Shown here: one piece after another, positions 17,941 to 25,927 of the stretch
Numbering within the stretch: the stretch's first letter is position 1
Layout of the letters: every line of letters begins with the position of its first letter
Origin: Sphingomonadales bacterium Ga0077559
GTDB lineage: Bacteria > Pseudomonadota > Alphaproteobacteria > Sphingomonadales > Sphingomonadaceae
Reading direction: 5' to 3'
Length of the DNA stretch: 64,000 nt
NCBI GenBank assembly: GCA_001464315.1
Contig: LNFK01000076.1
Span: 1 to 64,000, forward strand
The notes under the pieces: generated by a model
Seen by the model: only the letters and a program-made list of their open reading frames with translations
Databases searched by the model: none
What the model was told of the DNA's origin: nothing
Made by a program: the position numbers and the translations under genes

Positions 17941-19166
17941 AAGAGATCATCCGCGCCGCGTTCGTTATCGCCCGCCGCGATTTCACCGCGATTATCTATT
18001 CCAAGGCTTTCATCTTCTTCCTGCTCGGGCCGTTCTTCCCCATATTAGTCGGCGTGGCGGCAGGCAGTCTGGGTGGCCAAATCGCCCGCGATACCGCCCG
18101 CCCAGTTATCGGCTTGGCCATGGCGCAAACCGATTCGGAAAAAATGCTCGCCGCCCGCGACACGCTCGCCAAAAATATGGGTGAAAGCTATTTCACCGAA
18201 TTGAAGATCGTGGGTGAGGCAACGGCCGACCAATCAAAAAATCCGCAAGATTATCTCAAAAAGAAGGACGATAATCTCAGCGTCGTCGTTACCGGAACGC
18301 TCGATAAGCCTATCATCACGGGTACCAAGCGCTCGGTAGACCGCGAAAGTCCAGACATCGAACTGCTCGCCGCGCATGCGCTCAATCCGGGCCTCGTTAA
18401 ATTGCCCGATGCGACGTCCGATATCGTTGCCGAAACCGCCAATAACGACAAGCAACTGCGCACCGTTACCGCGCAAGGCGGCCAGGTATTGGTGTTTTTC
18501 CTAACGATGCTGCTCGCCGGAATGGTGCTGTCCAATCTGGTCGAGGAGAAATCGAACAAGATTATCGAGATATTGGCGGCATCGATCCCGATGGAATCGG
18601 TGTTCCTTGGCAAGCTATTTGCGATGCTGGGGATGGCGCTGCTCGGCGTTTTGGTCTGGACCAGCGTCGGTCTTATTGGCATTTCCCTACTCGGCCAGAA
18701 TATGCCAAGCTTCCCGACACCTGCTGTGGGCTGGCCTTTGTTTGTAACGCTGTGCTTTACCTATTTTATCTTAGCATATCTGATGCTCGGCGCGTTGTTT
18801 TTGGGTATTGGCGCGATGGCCGCAACGGTACGCGAGGTGCAGACGATCTCGATGCCGGTGACGATGGCGCAGCTGATCAACTTTTTCTTCGCGTCATTTG
18901 CGCTCACCAAAACGGGGCAGCCCGTCGAAATACTCGCGTCGGTCTTTCCTTTCAGTTCGCCTTTTGCAATGATCGGCCGGGCTGCGCTGGAACCGACATT
19001 ATGGCATCACGCTGTTGCTATCATCGGGCAGATTTTCTTCGCGATATTGGTGCTTCGTGTGGGTGTATATCTGTTCAAGAAAAATGTAATGAAATCGGGT
19101 AATGCTGGCCGGATTAAAGATGGCGGCAAGCGCAAGCTGTTTGGTTTAATCACCGTCAAAGGCTAA
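17937..19166 (+). CDS. ABC transporter permease (NatB/ABC-2 type)
   Basis: The 409-residue membrane protein has one N-terminal segment (AFIFFLLGPFFPILVGVAAG), a large extracytoplasmic domain (about residues 45-180) and a C-terminal cluster of five to six segments starting VLVFFLTMLLAGMVLSNLVE, followed by the conserved EEKSNKIIEILAASIP. This is the NatB-like ABC-2 layout. It starts at a GTG overlapping the ATP-binding gene (GTGA), so the two subunits are co-translated. A hairpin that includes its stop codon probably terminates the transcript. Confidence 0.9.
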   Translation: MKEIIRAAFVIARRDFTAIIYSKAFIFFLLGPFFPILVGVAAGSLGGQIARDTARPVIGLAMAQTDSEKMLAARDTLAKNMGESYFTELKIVGEATADQSKNPQDYLKKKDDNLSVVVTGTLDKPIITGTKRSVDRESPDIELLAAHALNPGLVKLPDATSDIVAETANNDKQLRTVTAQGGQVLVFFLTMLLAGMVLSNLVEEKSNKIIEILAASIPMESVFLGKLFAMLGMALLGVLVWTSVGLIGISLLGQNMPSFPTPAVGWPLFVTLCFTYFILAYLMLGALFLGIGAMAATVREVQTISMPVTMAQLINFFFASFALTKTGQPVEILASVFPFSSPFAMIGRAALEPTLWHHAVAIIGQIFFAILVLRVGVYLFKKNVMKSGNAGRIKDGGKRKLFGLITVKG

Positions 19167-19173
19167 GCCTTTT
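19158..19173 (+). terminator. small intrinsic terminator around the permease stop codon
   Basis: AAAGGC (19158-19163), loop TAA (19164-19166) and GCCTTT (19167-19172), then T. The loop is the stop codon of the permease gene, so the stem could form only after the ribosome leaves. The stem is short (6 bp) and the T tract modest, so efficiency is uncertain. Confidence 0.45.
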
Positions 19174-19199
19174 AATCCAGTTGCATATCGAAACGGGAT

Positions 19200-19213
19200 T
19201 GACATATTTGTCA
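19200..19213. promoter_or_regulatory. inverted repeat upstream of the P450 gene (candidate operator)
   Basis: TGACA-tatt-TGTCA is a perfect 5-bp inverted repeat with a 4-base spacer, 32 bases before the P450 ATG. Palindromes of this size are typical operators for dimeric repressors. No regulator gene lies next to it, so the factor is unknown, and a palindrome this short could occur by chance. Confidence 0.35.
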
Positions 19214-19244
19214 GTAGTGGCAGTTTCGTGGCTGAGAGGAATCA

Positions 19245-20531
19245 ATGAAAATGGCCACTGCCCCGATATTCGAGAGCGATACGCTTCCCTGGGAAATCAA
19301 TCAGGCGCCGCATCGCTGGGATGTTACCAAGCCCGATATCTATGCCGAAGACCGCTGGCATCCGATATTCAAGGAAATGCGAGAGAAAGCGCCGATCAAC
19401 AAGATCGAAGGCTCCGATTTCGGCAGCTACTGGAATATCACGACGCTGAAAGCCATTCAGCATGTTGAGGCATTGCCTGACATTTATTCGTCTTCGTTCG
19501 AACATGGCGGTATTACGCTGATTGACGATAACGCGCTAGAAGAGCCAATTCCCGAAGACCAGAAAATCGTCATGCCGATGTTCATCGCGATGGACCGGCC
19601 CAAGCATACAGAAGAACGCCGCGTTATCGCGCCTGCCTTTACGCCCGGCGAGATGGAGCGGATGTCGCATGACATCCGTCAGCGCACCGGCGATCTGCTT
19701 GACTCGCTACCTGTTGGGCAGGAATTTGACTGGGTCGATCTTGTGTCGATCGAATTGACCACGCAAATGCTTGCCTTGCTGTTCGACTTCCCGTGGGAAG
19801 ACCGGCGCAAGCTTACCGAATGGTCCGACTGGGCGGGTGATGTAGAGCTGTTCCGCACCGAGGAAACCCGCAAGGCACGGCTGGAAAAAATGTTCGAGAT
19901 GGGTGCGTATTTTCAGCGTCTGTGGGAAGAGCGCAAGGACCGCGGCGAAGCGCCCGACCTGATATCGCGCATGATCCATTCGCCGATGAAGGATATGAAC
20001 CAGTTCGAGTATATGGGTAACCTCATCCTGCTGATCGTCGGCGGCAATGACACGACCCGAAATTCGATGTCGGGCTATGCTTATGGCCTGCACTCCTTTC
20101 AGGACGAGCGAGAAAAGCTTGAGAAAAATCCCGAATTCATCACCAACGCGGTCAGCGAAATTATCCGCTGGCAGACCCCGCTCGCGCATATGCGCCGCAC
20201 GGCAACGCAGGATCATGACCTGTTCGGTGCCCCGATCAAGGCAGGCGACAAGATCGGTATGTGGTATCTGTCGGCCAACCGTGACGAGAGCGTATTCCAG
20301 AACCCCGACAAGCTGATTGTCGATCGTGAGAATGCGCGGCGGCATCTGGCTTTTGGTTACGGAATTCACCGCTGCGTGGGCGCACGGCTGGCGGAATTAC
20401 AGATCCGGATATTGCTCGAAGAAATGGCAAAAAGGCGCTTGCGTCCCAACGTGATCGGCGAACCCGAGCGTGTCGCGGGATGCTTTGTCCACGGCTACAA
20501 GAAAATGCAGGTTGAGCTTTCCAAATATTGA
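19245..20531 (+). CDS. cytochrome P450, CYP153-like
   Basis: The 428-residue soluble P450 has an I-helix GGNDTTRNSMSGYAYGL (acidic-alcohol pair D-T), the K-helix ExxR in SEIIRWQTPLAHMRR, and the heme loop FGYGIHRCVGARLAELQ with the Cys ligand. The phrases FDFPWEDRRKL, WQTPLAHMRRTA and IHRCVGARLAELQ strongly recall CYP153 enzymes, which hydroxylate the terminal carbon of medium-chain alkanes, fatty acids or terpenoids. It would need a ferredoxin and a ferredoxin reductase, and neither gene is nearby. Ribosome-binding site GAGAGGA precedes the ATG. Confidence 0.9.
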   Translation: MKMATAPIFESDTLPWEINQAPHRWDVTKPDIYAEDRWHPIFKEMREKAPINKIEGSDFGSYWNITTLKAIQHVEALPDIYSSSFEHGGITLIDDNALEEPIPEDQKIVMPMFIAMDRPKHTEERRVIAPAFTPGEMERMSHDIRQRTGDLLDSLPVGQEFDWVDLVSIELTTQMLALLFDFPWEDRRKLTEWSDWAGDVELFRTEETRKARLEKMFEMGAYFQRLWEERKDRGEAPDLISRMIHSPMKDMNQFEYMGNLILLIVGGNDTTRNSMSGYAYGLHSFQDEREKLEKNPEFITNAVSEIIRWQTPLAHMRRTATQDHDLFGAPIKAGDKIGMWYLSANRDESVFQNPDKLIVDRENARRHLAFGYGIHRCVGARLAELQIRILLEEMAKRRLRPNVIGEPERVAGCFVHGYKKMQVELSKY

Positions 20532-20564
20532 ACTGAAACCTTTTGATTATCGGCAGCGTATTTA

Positions 20565-20580
20565 TATCTGAACTCAGATA
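20565..20580. promoter_or_regulatory. inverted repeat upstream of msrB (candidate operator)
   Basis: TATCTGA-ac-TCAGATA, a perfect 7-bp inverted repeat with a 2-base spacer, 15 bases before the msrB start and just upstream of its AAGGA ribosome-binding site. It is more likely an operator than a terminator, since the stem is AT-rich and no T tract follows. Confidence 0.4.
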
Positions 20581-20595
20581 AGGAAAAAATTCGCC

Positions 20596-21078
20596 ATGCC
20601 ATTCAGCAAGCGCCAGTTTCTGTCATTGACCAGCCTCGGTGCTGCCGCGTTTATCTTCGGTTGCGGCAAGGATGCGACCGCAAAAACGCGATACGCGGTG
20701 ACTTACAGCGAAGCGGAATGGAAAAAGCGCCTGTCGCCCGCCGCGTATCGCGTGCTGCGGCTTGAGGATACCGAGCGGCCCTTCACTAGCCCGCTCGACA
20801 AGGAAAAGCGCAAAGGCACGTTCGTCTGCGCTGGTTGCAACCAGCGGTTGTTTTCTTCATCGACCAAGTTCGATAGCGGCACCGGCTGGCCAAGTTTCTG
20901 GCAGCCCTTGGCAGGCGGCGTCGGCACCAAGACCGACTATAAAATCGGGCTGCCCCGCACCGAAGTGCATTGCGCACGTTGCGGCGGGCATCTGGGACAT
21001 GTGTTCAACGACGGGCCGAAACCGACGGGCAAACGTTATTGCATGAACGGCGTCGCGATGAAGTTCGTAACAGGCTAG
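20596..21078 (+). CDS. msrB: exported peptide-methionine (R)-S-oxide reductase (lipoprotein)
   Basis: The 160-residue protein begins MPFSKRQFLSLTSLGAAAFIFGCGKD, an N-terminus with a KRQFLS segment (weak Tat-like) and a lipobox ending at Cys23. It is probably anchored in the periplasm. The MsrB domain follows, with zinc ligands CAGC (C78, C81) and CARC (C126, C129), GTGWPSFW and the catalytic RYCMNG (C149). MsrB reduces methionine R-sulfoxide and repairs oxidised exported proteins; periplasmic reducing partners are not encoded here. The inverted repeat upstream may regulate it. Confidence 0.92.
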   Translation: MPFSKRQFLSLTSLGAAAFIFGCGKDATAKTRYAVTYSEAEWKKRLSPAAYRVLRLEDTERPFTSPLDKEKRKGTFVCAGCNQRLFSSSTKFDSGTGWPSFWQPLAGGVGTKTDYKIGLPRTEVHCARCGGHLGHVFNDGPKPTGKRYCMNGVAMKFVTG

Positions 21079-21085
21079 GCCAGCC

Positions 21086-21739
21086 TTATTTCACTTCGCC
21101 GACGCCTGAAAAATCGAGTTCGGCGGGCTTTTTGGTAGTTTCGGTTTTGCCGTGATTCTCAATGATAGAGACGATAGCGCTCGCGCGGCCGTCCTGCTTG
21201 GCATAATCTCGCGCCGAATATCCGGCGCGGCTGTCCTTCTTGTCCGGATCGGCGCCAGCCTTGAGTAGAACTCGTACCGCTTCGCTGTTGCGCAACTGCA
21301 CCGCAAGAATCAAAGCGGTTTCGCCCGAGCGGTTGGTCTGATCGACAACGGCCTTTCGTTTGACTAGCGTATCGATGCCATCGACAAAATTGATCTGTGT
21401 CGCCAGCATCAACGGCGTTGTGCCCTTTTTATCGGCCAGATTGGGATTGGCCCCTTTTTGCAGCAGATAACCAAGCCAAGTCGAATCGCGCCTTTGCACC
21501 ACGATATGCAATGCGGTTTCACCTGTAGTGCCATCGCGCGTGTTGATGATGACGGTGCCGGGTTCGGCCAGAAATTTTTCGGCATCCGCGCCCTTGCGCT
21601 CGCGCACGGCCTTCAGGAAATTATAGCTGTCCGAAAATTGCGCTTGAGCGGCGGGTGCCACTATACTGCTTGCAATCGGAAGCATCGCAACCGCGACCGC
21701 CGCCAAAATGATTTTTCTGTTCACTGGAAAGTGCCCCAT
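21086..21739 (-). CDS. exported ankyrin-repeat protein
   Basis: The 217-residue protein has a hydrophobic N-terminus (IILAAVAVAMLPIASSIVAP, a signal peptide ending near AQAQF) and then about four ankyrin repeats between residues 60 and 190, seen as GETALHIVVQRR, KGTTPLMLATQ, SGETALILAVQ and AGYSARDYAKQDGR. Ankyrin repeats bind proteins; the partner is unknown. A GTG a few codons downstream of the ATG is an alternative start for the signal peptide. It is convergent with msrB (7 bases apart). Confidence 0.8.
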   Translation of the reverse strand: MGHFPVNRKIILAAVAVAMLPIASSIVAPAAQAQFSDSYNFLKAVRERKGADAEKFLAEPGTVIINTRDGTTGETALHIVVQRRDSTWLGYLLQKGANPNLADKKGTTPLMLATQINFVDGIDTLVKRKAVVDQTNRSGETALILAVQLRNSEAVRVLLKAGADPDKKDSRAGYSARDYAKQDGRASAIVSIIENHGKTETTKKPAELDFSGVGEVK

Positions 21740-21797
21740 TTTTGTCGACCCAATAGGCTTGATTTGGACGCATTAGCAGACCATGTCTGGCCCCGCT

Positions 21798-22418
21798 ATG
21801 AACAAAACTCTCCCCATCGCCCTATCCGTCGCACTTTTGCTCGCTGCTTGTGGCGGCGAACCTGCGCAACCACCTCTCTCTACAGCACCTCTGGCGGGCG
21901 CGGCCATCGGCGGCGATTTCACGCTGACCGATCAGGACGGCAAGAAACGGAGCTGGCAGGAATTCGACGGTCAATATCGTATTGTCTATTTCGGGTACAC
22001 CAATTGCCCGGACATTTGCACACCCGACATGCAGAATTTGATGGCGGGGCTGAAGGCGTTTGAAAAAACGCAACCCGAGCTTGCGGCGAAAATCCAGCCA
22101 ATCTTCATCACTGTCGATCCACAGCGCGACACACAGGCTGTGCTCAAACAATTTGTCAGCGCCTTCCATCCGCGCGCCATCGGCCTAACCGGGACCGATG
22201 CCGAAATCACCGATGCAACCAAGAAATTCGCGGTGTATTCGAGCCGAGTAGAAGGGTCAGCGCCCGAAAGCTATTTGATGAGCCATAGCCAGACGCCCTA
22301 TCTGATGGGGCCTAAAGGCGAGCCGCTGGCGATCATGCCCGCCGATGTGCCCAACACCGACATTAATGAAGGCGCGCCCAAACTGGTTGAAGCGGAACTG
22401 GCAAAATGGGTCCGCTAA
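21798..22418 (+). CDS. SCO1/SenC family lipoprotein (copper chaperone-like)
   Basis: From ATG 21798 (an upstream ATG at 21783 adds 5 residues before the signal peptide) the protein has 206 residues. It starts MNKTLPIALSVALLLAACGG with a lipobox, so it is membrane-anchored in the periplasm. The SCO motif NCPDICTPD supplies the CxxxC copper site, and a conserved His lies in MSHSQTPYLMGP. SCO proteins deliver copper to, or maintain thiols of, cytochrome oxidase CuA. The stop is followed immediately by the TTG start of the YcgN gene, so they share an operon. Confidence 0.9.
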   Translation: MNKTLPIALSVALLLAACGGEPAQPPLSTAPLAGAAIGGDFTLTDQDGKKRSWQEFDGQYRIVYFGYTNCPDICTPDMQNLMAGLKAFEKTQPELAAKIQPIFITVDPQRDTQAVLKQFVSAFHPRAIGLTGTDAEITDATKKFAVYSSRVEGSAPESYLMSHSQTPYLMGPKGEPLAIMPADVPNTDINEGAPKLVEAELAKWVR

Positions 22419-22419
22419 A

Positions 22420-22854
22420 TTGAGCAAACTCCCTTTCTGGGAAGCGCCGATTGAAACACTCGACCGCGCGCAATGGGAGGCTTTGTGCGACGGCTGCGGC
22501 AAATGTTGCCTCAACAAGGTCGAGGATGAGGATACCGGCCGGATTTATCCGACGAACGTCGCATGCAAATTGCTCGATCTCAAGACTTGCCGCTGCGCCG
22601 ATTATCGCAACCGCAAGGCGATAGTTCCTGAATGCCTGCGGCTGACTCAGCGCAAGATTGACGATTATGTCTGGTTGCCCGCAACCTGCGCCTATGTACT
22701 GCGCGCAGCAGGCGATCCCTTGCCCGATTGGCATTATCTGGTGAGCGGAAGCCGCGAAAGCATTCATGACGCTGGCATGTCGGTCAAAGGTCGGGCAATA
22801 TCCGAAGTGCATGCTGGGCCACTTGAAAACCATATTATCGACCAACCTCTTTGA
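22420..22854 (+). CDS. YcgN-family cysteine-cluster protein
   Basis: I use TTG 22420, one base after the SCO stop, giving MSKLPFWEAPIETL and 144 residues, the family's usual length. Earlier in-frame starts lie inside the SCO gene. Cysteine patterns CDGCGKCCLNK, LKTCRCADY and an ECLRL segment match the YcgN/YkgJ (UPF0260) family, which may bind an iron-sulfur cluster or zinc, with function unestablished. The gene overlaps the next metallopeptidase gene by 44 bases. Confidence 0.88.
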   Translation: MSKLPFWEAPIETLDRAQWEALCDGCGKCCLNKVEDEDTGRIYPTNVACKLLDLKTCRCADYRNRKAIVPECLRLTQRKIDDYVWLPATCAYVLRAAGDPLPDWHYLVSGSRESIHDAGMSVKGRAISEVHAGPLENHIIDQPL

Positions 22855-23560
22855 GAATGGCCTTACTGACCCCGAGGTAGATATCGAAGGCGAAGCGGTG
22901 CCGGTGCGCATCCGGCGTAACCCGCGCGCGCGGCGCATTTCAATGCGCGCCGATGCGGTGAAACGCGAAATCCGCATTACCATGCCCAATTACACGCCGA
23001 CCAATGTCGCGATGGATTTCGTCGCCAAGAAACGCGAATGGATCGCCGCGCGGCTGCGAAGCGCGCCTGATGCCGCTCCGGTTGCGCCGGGCGGTGAAAT
23101 CGCGGTTGAGGGCGAGGCGCATATCATCGAATGGCACGAAAACTGGCCGCGCAGCATCCGTTGCGGCGAAGGCATGTTGCGATTGGGTGGCCCCGAAGCA
23201 TCGGTCGAGGCGCGCATCCTGCGTTGGTTGAAGGCCGAAGCGCGACGGGTCTACACCGATGAAATTCGCCATTATTGCGAGAAGGCGGGCGAACCCGTCC
23301 CGCGCTTGTCATTGGGCGACCCACGCAGCCGTTGGGGCAGTTGCTCTAGTCGCGGTACGATATCGCTCAGTTGGCGGCTAATAATGGCGCCGGTCCATGT
23401 CCGCCGCTCAGTTATCGCACACGAAGTCGCGCATATGCGGCACATGGACCATAGCGCTGCGTTTTACTGCTGGCTCGACGAGCTGTATGAAGGCGACCGC
23501 AAGGCTGCCGACCGCTGGCTGAAAATGCACGGCACTGGTTTGCAACGCGTGGGCCGATAG
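22811..23560 (+). CDS. YgjP-like metallopeptidase (M48/DUF45)
   Basis: From ATG 22811 the protein has 249 residues; a longer frame from 22766 adds 15 residues inside the YcgN gene. The zinc motif HEVAHMRHMDHS (HExxH plus a later His) and the preceding RWGSCSSRGTISLSWRL strand define the DUF45/YgjP family, a SprT-like protease fold. Its substrate is unknown. It lies in the SCO-YcgN-DUF1272 cluster, coupled to YcgN by a 44-base overlap. Confidence 0.85.
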   Translation: MLGHLKTILSTNLFENGLTDPEVDIEGEAVPVRIRRNPRARRISMRADAVKREIRITMPNYTPTNVAMDFVAKKREWIAARLRSAPDAAPVAPGGEIAVEGEAHIIEWHENWPRSIRCGEGMLRLGGPEASVEARILRWLKAEARRVYTDEIRHYCEKAGEPVPRLSLGDPRSRWGSCSSRGTISLSWRLIMAPVHVRRSVIAHEVAHMRHMDHSAAFYCWLDELYEGDRKAADRWLKMHGTGLQRVGR

Positions 23561-23570
23561 GAAGAAAACG

Positions 23571-23759
23571 ATGCTGGAAATGCGTGGATCATGTGAACGC
23601 TGTGCGTTTCCGCTGCCTATGGACAGCAGCGATGCGCGGATATGCTCTTACGAATGCACCTTTTGCGCGCCTTGCGTAGACGGCCAGCTCGAAGGCCGTT
23701 GCCCCAATTGCCAAGGCGAGCTCCAGGTCAGGCCGACTCGAGCTTCAAAAGTGGCCTGA
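23571..23759 (+). CDS. DUF1272 small zinc-ribbon-like protein
   Basis: The 62-residue protein has the DUF1272 cysteine pattern: SCERCAFPL, ICSYECTFCAPC and CPNCQGEL, eight cysteines in CxxC-type pairs that probably bind zinc. The family is uncharacterised. The ATG at 23571 is 10 bases after the metallopeptidase stop and is preceded by GGAAGAAAA. It is likely the last gene of the SCO cluster. Confidence 0.88.
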   Translation: MLEMRGSCERCAFPLPMDSSDARICSYECTFCAPCVDGQLEGRCPNCQGELQVRPTRASKVA

Positions 23760-23788
23760 CCCGAATATTCTTATAAGAAAGAAGTGTC

Positions 23789-24556
23789 TCAGCCCTTGCT
23801 GACTTCGCTGCCCAGTGCGCCATATTTCTTTTCAAAACCGGCAACGTCTCCGGCGACCAACAGCTTGGCCTGATCGACCCAATTGTCTCGGTTGATGCGT
23901 CCGGCGAATGTGCCCAATTTGGCGTCGAGTTCGGCAATGTCGGCCGCGCTCCAATTCGCCACCTGACTAAAGCTTGTTATCCCCAAAGATTTGAGCAGCG
24001 CGCTCAGCTTCGGACCAACGCCTTTCAACAGCTCGATGTTGTCTGGAATGACCGGCTTGGCGACTGCCTTAGGCTTTGGGGTAGCTTTTGGCTTAGGAGC
24101 AGCTTGGGGTGCAGCGATCGCTGGCTTGGCGGTCGATTTTGCTTTGGGCGCTGCTTCCGCCTTGAGCTTAGATGTTGCCTTGGCGGCGGGTTTCGTTGCC
24201 GCGACTTTCGCCACGGCAATCTTGGGCGCTGACACCTTCGGCGTTGCGGGCTTTGCAGGTGCAGGCATCTTGGAAGGCGCAGCCTTTGTCGCACCAGCTT
24301 TTAACGGCGCTTGTGCTTTGGCAGGTGCCGTCTTCGAAGCAGGTGCCGGATCGTCCATAAGCTTGGCGGGCTCTGCCACCTTTGGCGCAGCAGGTGGCGG
24401 TGCAGCAGCGACTGGCGGTGCAGGCACAGGCTTTGGCGGCGCGACATCCCGTGGAGAGGCATCGCCCGATTTCACCGAATCGAGTTTGGTCAACCACCAC
24501 CACAAGATGGCGATGATCAGCACTGCACTTATAATGACCGGCAAATAATTTGACAT
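23789..24556 (-). CDS. membrane-anchored helix-hairpin-helix protein with Ala/Lys/Pro linker
   Basis: The 255-residue protein begins with one transmembrane segment (LPVIISAVLIIAILWWWL, residues about 4-21), then about 140 residues very rich in Ala, Lys and Pro (KPATPK-type repeats, positions about 35-170), and ends in an HhH-like domain: ELLKGVGPKLSALLKSLGI and a second ADIAELDAKLG helix. Such domains occur in predicted 5' nuclease-like and NADH-dehydrogenase-associated proteins. The HhH could bind DNA or proteins, and the linker would let it reach away from the membrane. I do not recognise a named gene. Confidence 0.78.
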   Translation of the reverse strand: MSNYLPVIISAVLIIAILWWWLTKLDSVKSGDASPRDVAPPKPVPAPPVAAAPPPAAPKVAEPAKLMDDPAPASKTAPAKAQAPLKAGATKAAPSKMPAPAKPATPKVSAPKIAVAKVAATKPAAKATSKLKAEAAPKAKSTAKPAIAAPQAAPKPKATPKPKAVAKPVIPDNIELLKGVGPKLSALLKSLGITSFSQVANWSAADIAELDAKLGTFAGRINRDNWVDQAKLLVAGDVAGFEKKYGALGSEVSKG

Positions 24557-24652
24557 GATTTCCCCCCAGGATGATCCTCAACGGCAGATAGGGTTAGCGA
24601 TTTTTGCAGCGCAGGAAAGCCTTAATCGGAGTTAACCGATACCGCCCTTTGC

Positions 24653-25927
24653 TTAATCATGCACGGCTTCGCGTTTGACTTCACGCCAGCCGATATCACG
24701 GCGGCAGAAGCCTGTGGGGAAATCGATGGCATCGACTGCTGCGTATGCTGCATTTTGTGCTTCGGTAACGCTTGCGCCTGTGGCCGTGACGTTCAGCACA
24801 CGGCCGCCATTGGCGAATAGTTGGCCGTCACGTTCATCTGTCCCGGCATGAAAAACTTTGGCCCCCTCGACCCGTTCGAGCGATATTGCACCGCCTTTTT
24901 GCGGTACGCCTGGATAGCCATTCGCCGCCATGACCACGGTGAGGGCGGTTTCGTCTGCAAAAGCAGGCGTATCCGCGGCCGCAAGCTCCCCCTTCGCAAC
25001 CGCCAGCATCAACGACGCAAGATCGCCGGTAAAGCGCGTCATCAGTACCTGGCATTCGGGATCGCCGAACCGCGCGTTATATTCAATCAGCTTTGGACCT
25101 TCGCAGGTCAGCATCAGCCCGGCAAACAGCACACCCGAATAAGGCATCCCATGCGCGGCCATGTAAGCGACGGTCGGCTTGATAATCCGCTCCATCACCT
25201 CCGCCTGCAAAGCTTCGGTCAATACTGGCGCAGGCGAATAGGCGCCCATGCCGCCGGTATTGGGGCCGGTATCGCATTCACCAACACGCTTGTGGTCCTG
25301 CGCCGATCCGAAAGCCACCACGTCGTTGCCGTCGGTGAGCGCGAAAAAACTCGCTTCCTCGCCGGTCATGAACTCTTCGATGACCACCGACGCTCCGGCA
25401 TCGCCAAAGCCGCCGCCAAACATGTCTTCAATAACTGCTTCGGCCTCGGCACGCGTTTCGGCGATGATGACGCCCTTTCCGGCCGCCAGGCCATCGGCCT
25501 TGATCACATAAGGTGCCTGGAAGTCATCAAGCCCCGCTGTTGCGGACGCCTTGCTATCGTGCCTTCTATAGCCTGCGGTCGGGATATTGGCAGCGGCGCA
25601 CATATCTTTGGTGAAGCCCTTAGACCCTTCAAGCTGCGCGGCTTGCTTGTTGGGACCGAACACCGGAATGCCCGCCTCGCGCAAGCTATCGCCCAACCCA
25701 TCGACTAGAGGTGCCTCGGGTCCGACGACAACCAGGCCAATGTCATGACCAGCGCAGAACGTGATGACTGCGGAGTGATCGGCGATATTCAAATCTACCA
25801 ATTCGGCTTCTTCGGCGATCCCGGGATTGCCCGGGGCAGCAAAGAGTGTATCGCAATTTGGCGATTGCGCGAGCTTCCACGCCAGCGCATGTTCGCGTCC
25901 GCCCGACCCCAAGAGCAAGATATTCAT
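24653..25927 (-). CDS. purD: phosphoribosylamine-glycine ligase
   Basis: The 424-residue protein opens [20 protein letters not shown] and has [16 protein letters not shown], the ATP-grasp segments [16 protein letters not shown] and [17 protein letters not shown], and FNARFGDPE-type metal loop [10 protein letters not shown]. PurD makes GAR from phosphoribosylamine and glycine in purine synthesis. Its ATG and the xseA ATG overlap head to head (CATG), so the promoters of each must lie inside the other's coding region. About 96 bases downstream hold no gene. Confidence 0.96.
   Translation of the reverse strand: MNILLLGSGGREHALAWKLAQSPNCDTLFAAPGNPGIAEEAELVDLNIADHSAVITFCAGHDIGLVVVGPEAPLVDGLGDSLREAGIPVFGPNKQAAQLEGSKGFTKDMCAAANIPTAGYRRHDSKASATAGLDDFQAPYVIKADGLAAGKGVIIAETRAEAEAVIEDMFGGGFGDAGASVVIEEFMTGEEASFFALTDGNDVVAFGSAQDHKRVGECDTGPNTGGMGAYSPAPVLTEALQAEVMERIIKPTVAYMAAHGMPYSGVLFAGLMLTCEGPKLIEYNARFGDPECQVLMTRFTGDLASLMLAVAKGELAAADTPAFADETALTVVMAANGYPGVPQKGGAISLERVEGAKVFHAGTDERDGQLFANGGRVLNVTATGASVTEAQNAAYAAVDAIDFPTGFCRRDIGWREVKREAVHD

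Noticed and set aside
24010-24330. Possible DNA tandem repeat
   Set aside because: The repetitive look comes from the Ala/Lys/Pro-rich linker of the HhH protein; there is no regular DNA unit.
24821-25708. 295-codon open frame antisense to purD
   Set aside because: purD has full family motifs on the other strand; this frame has only Arg/His-rich low-information sequence.
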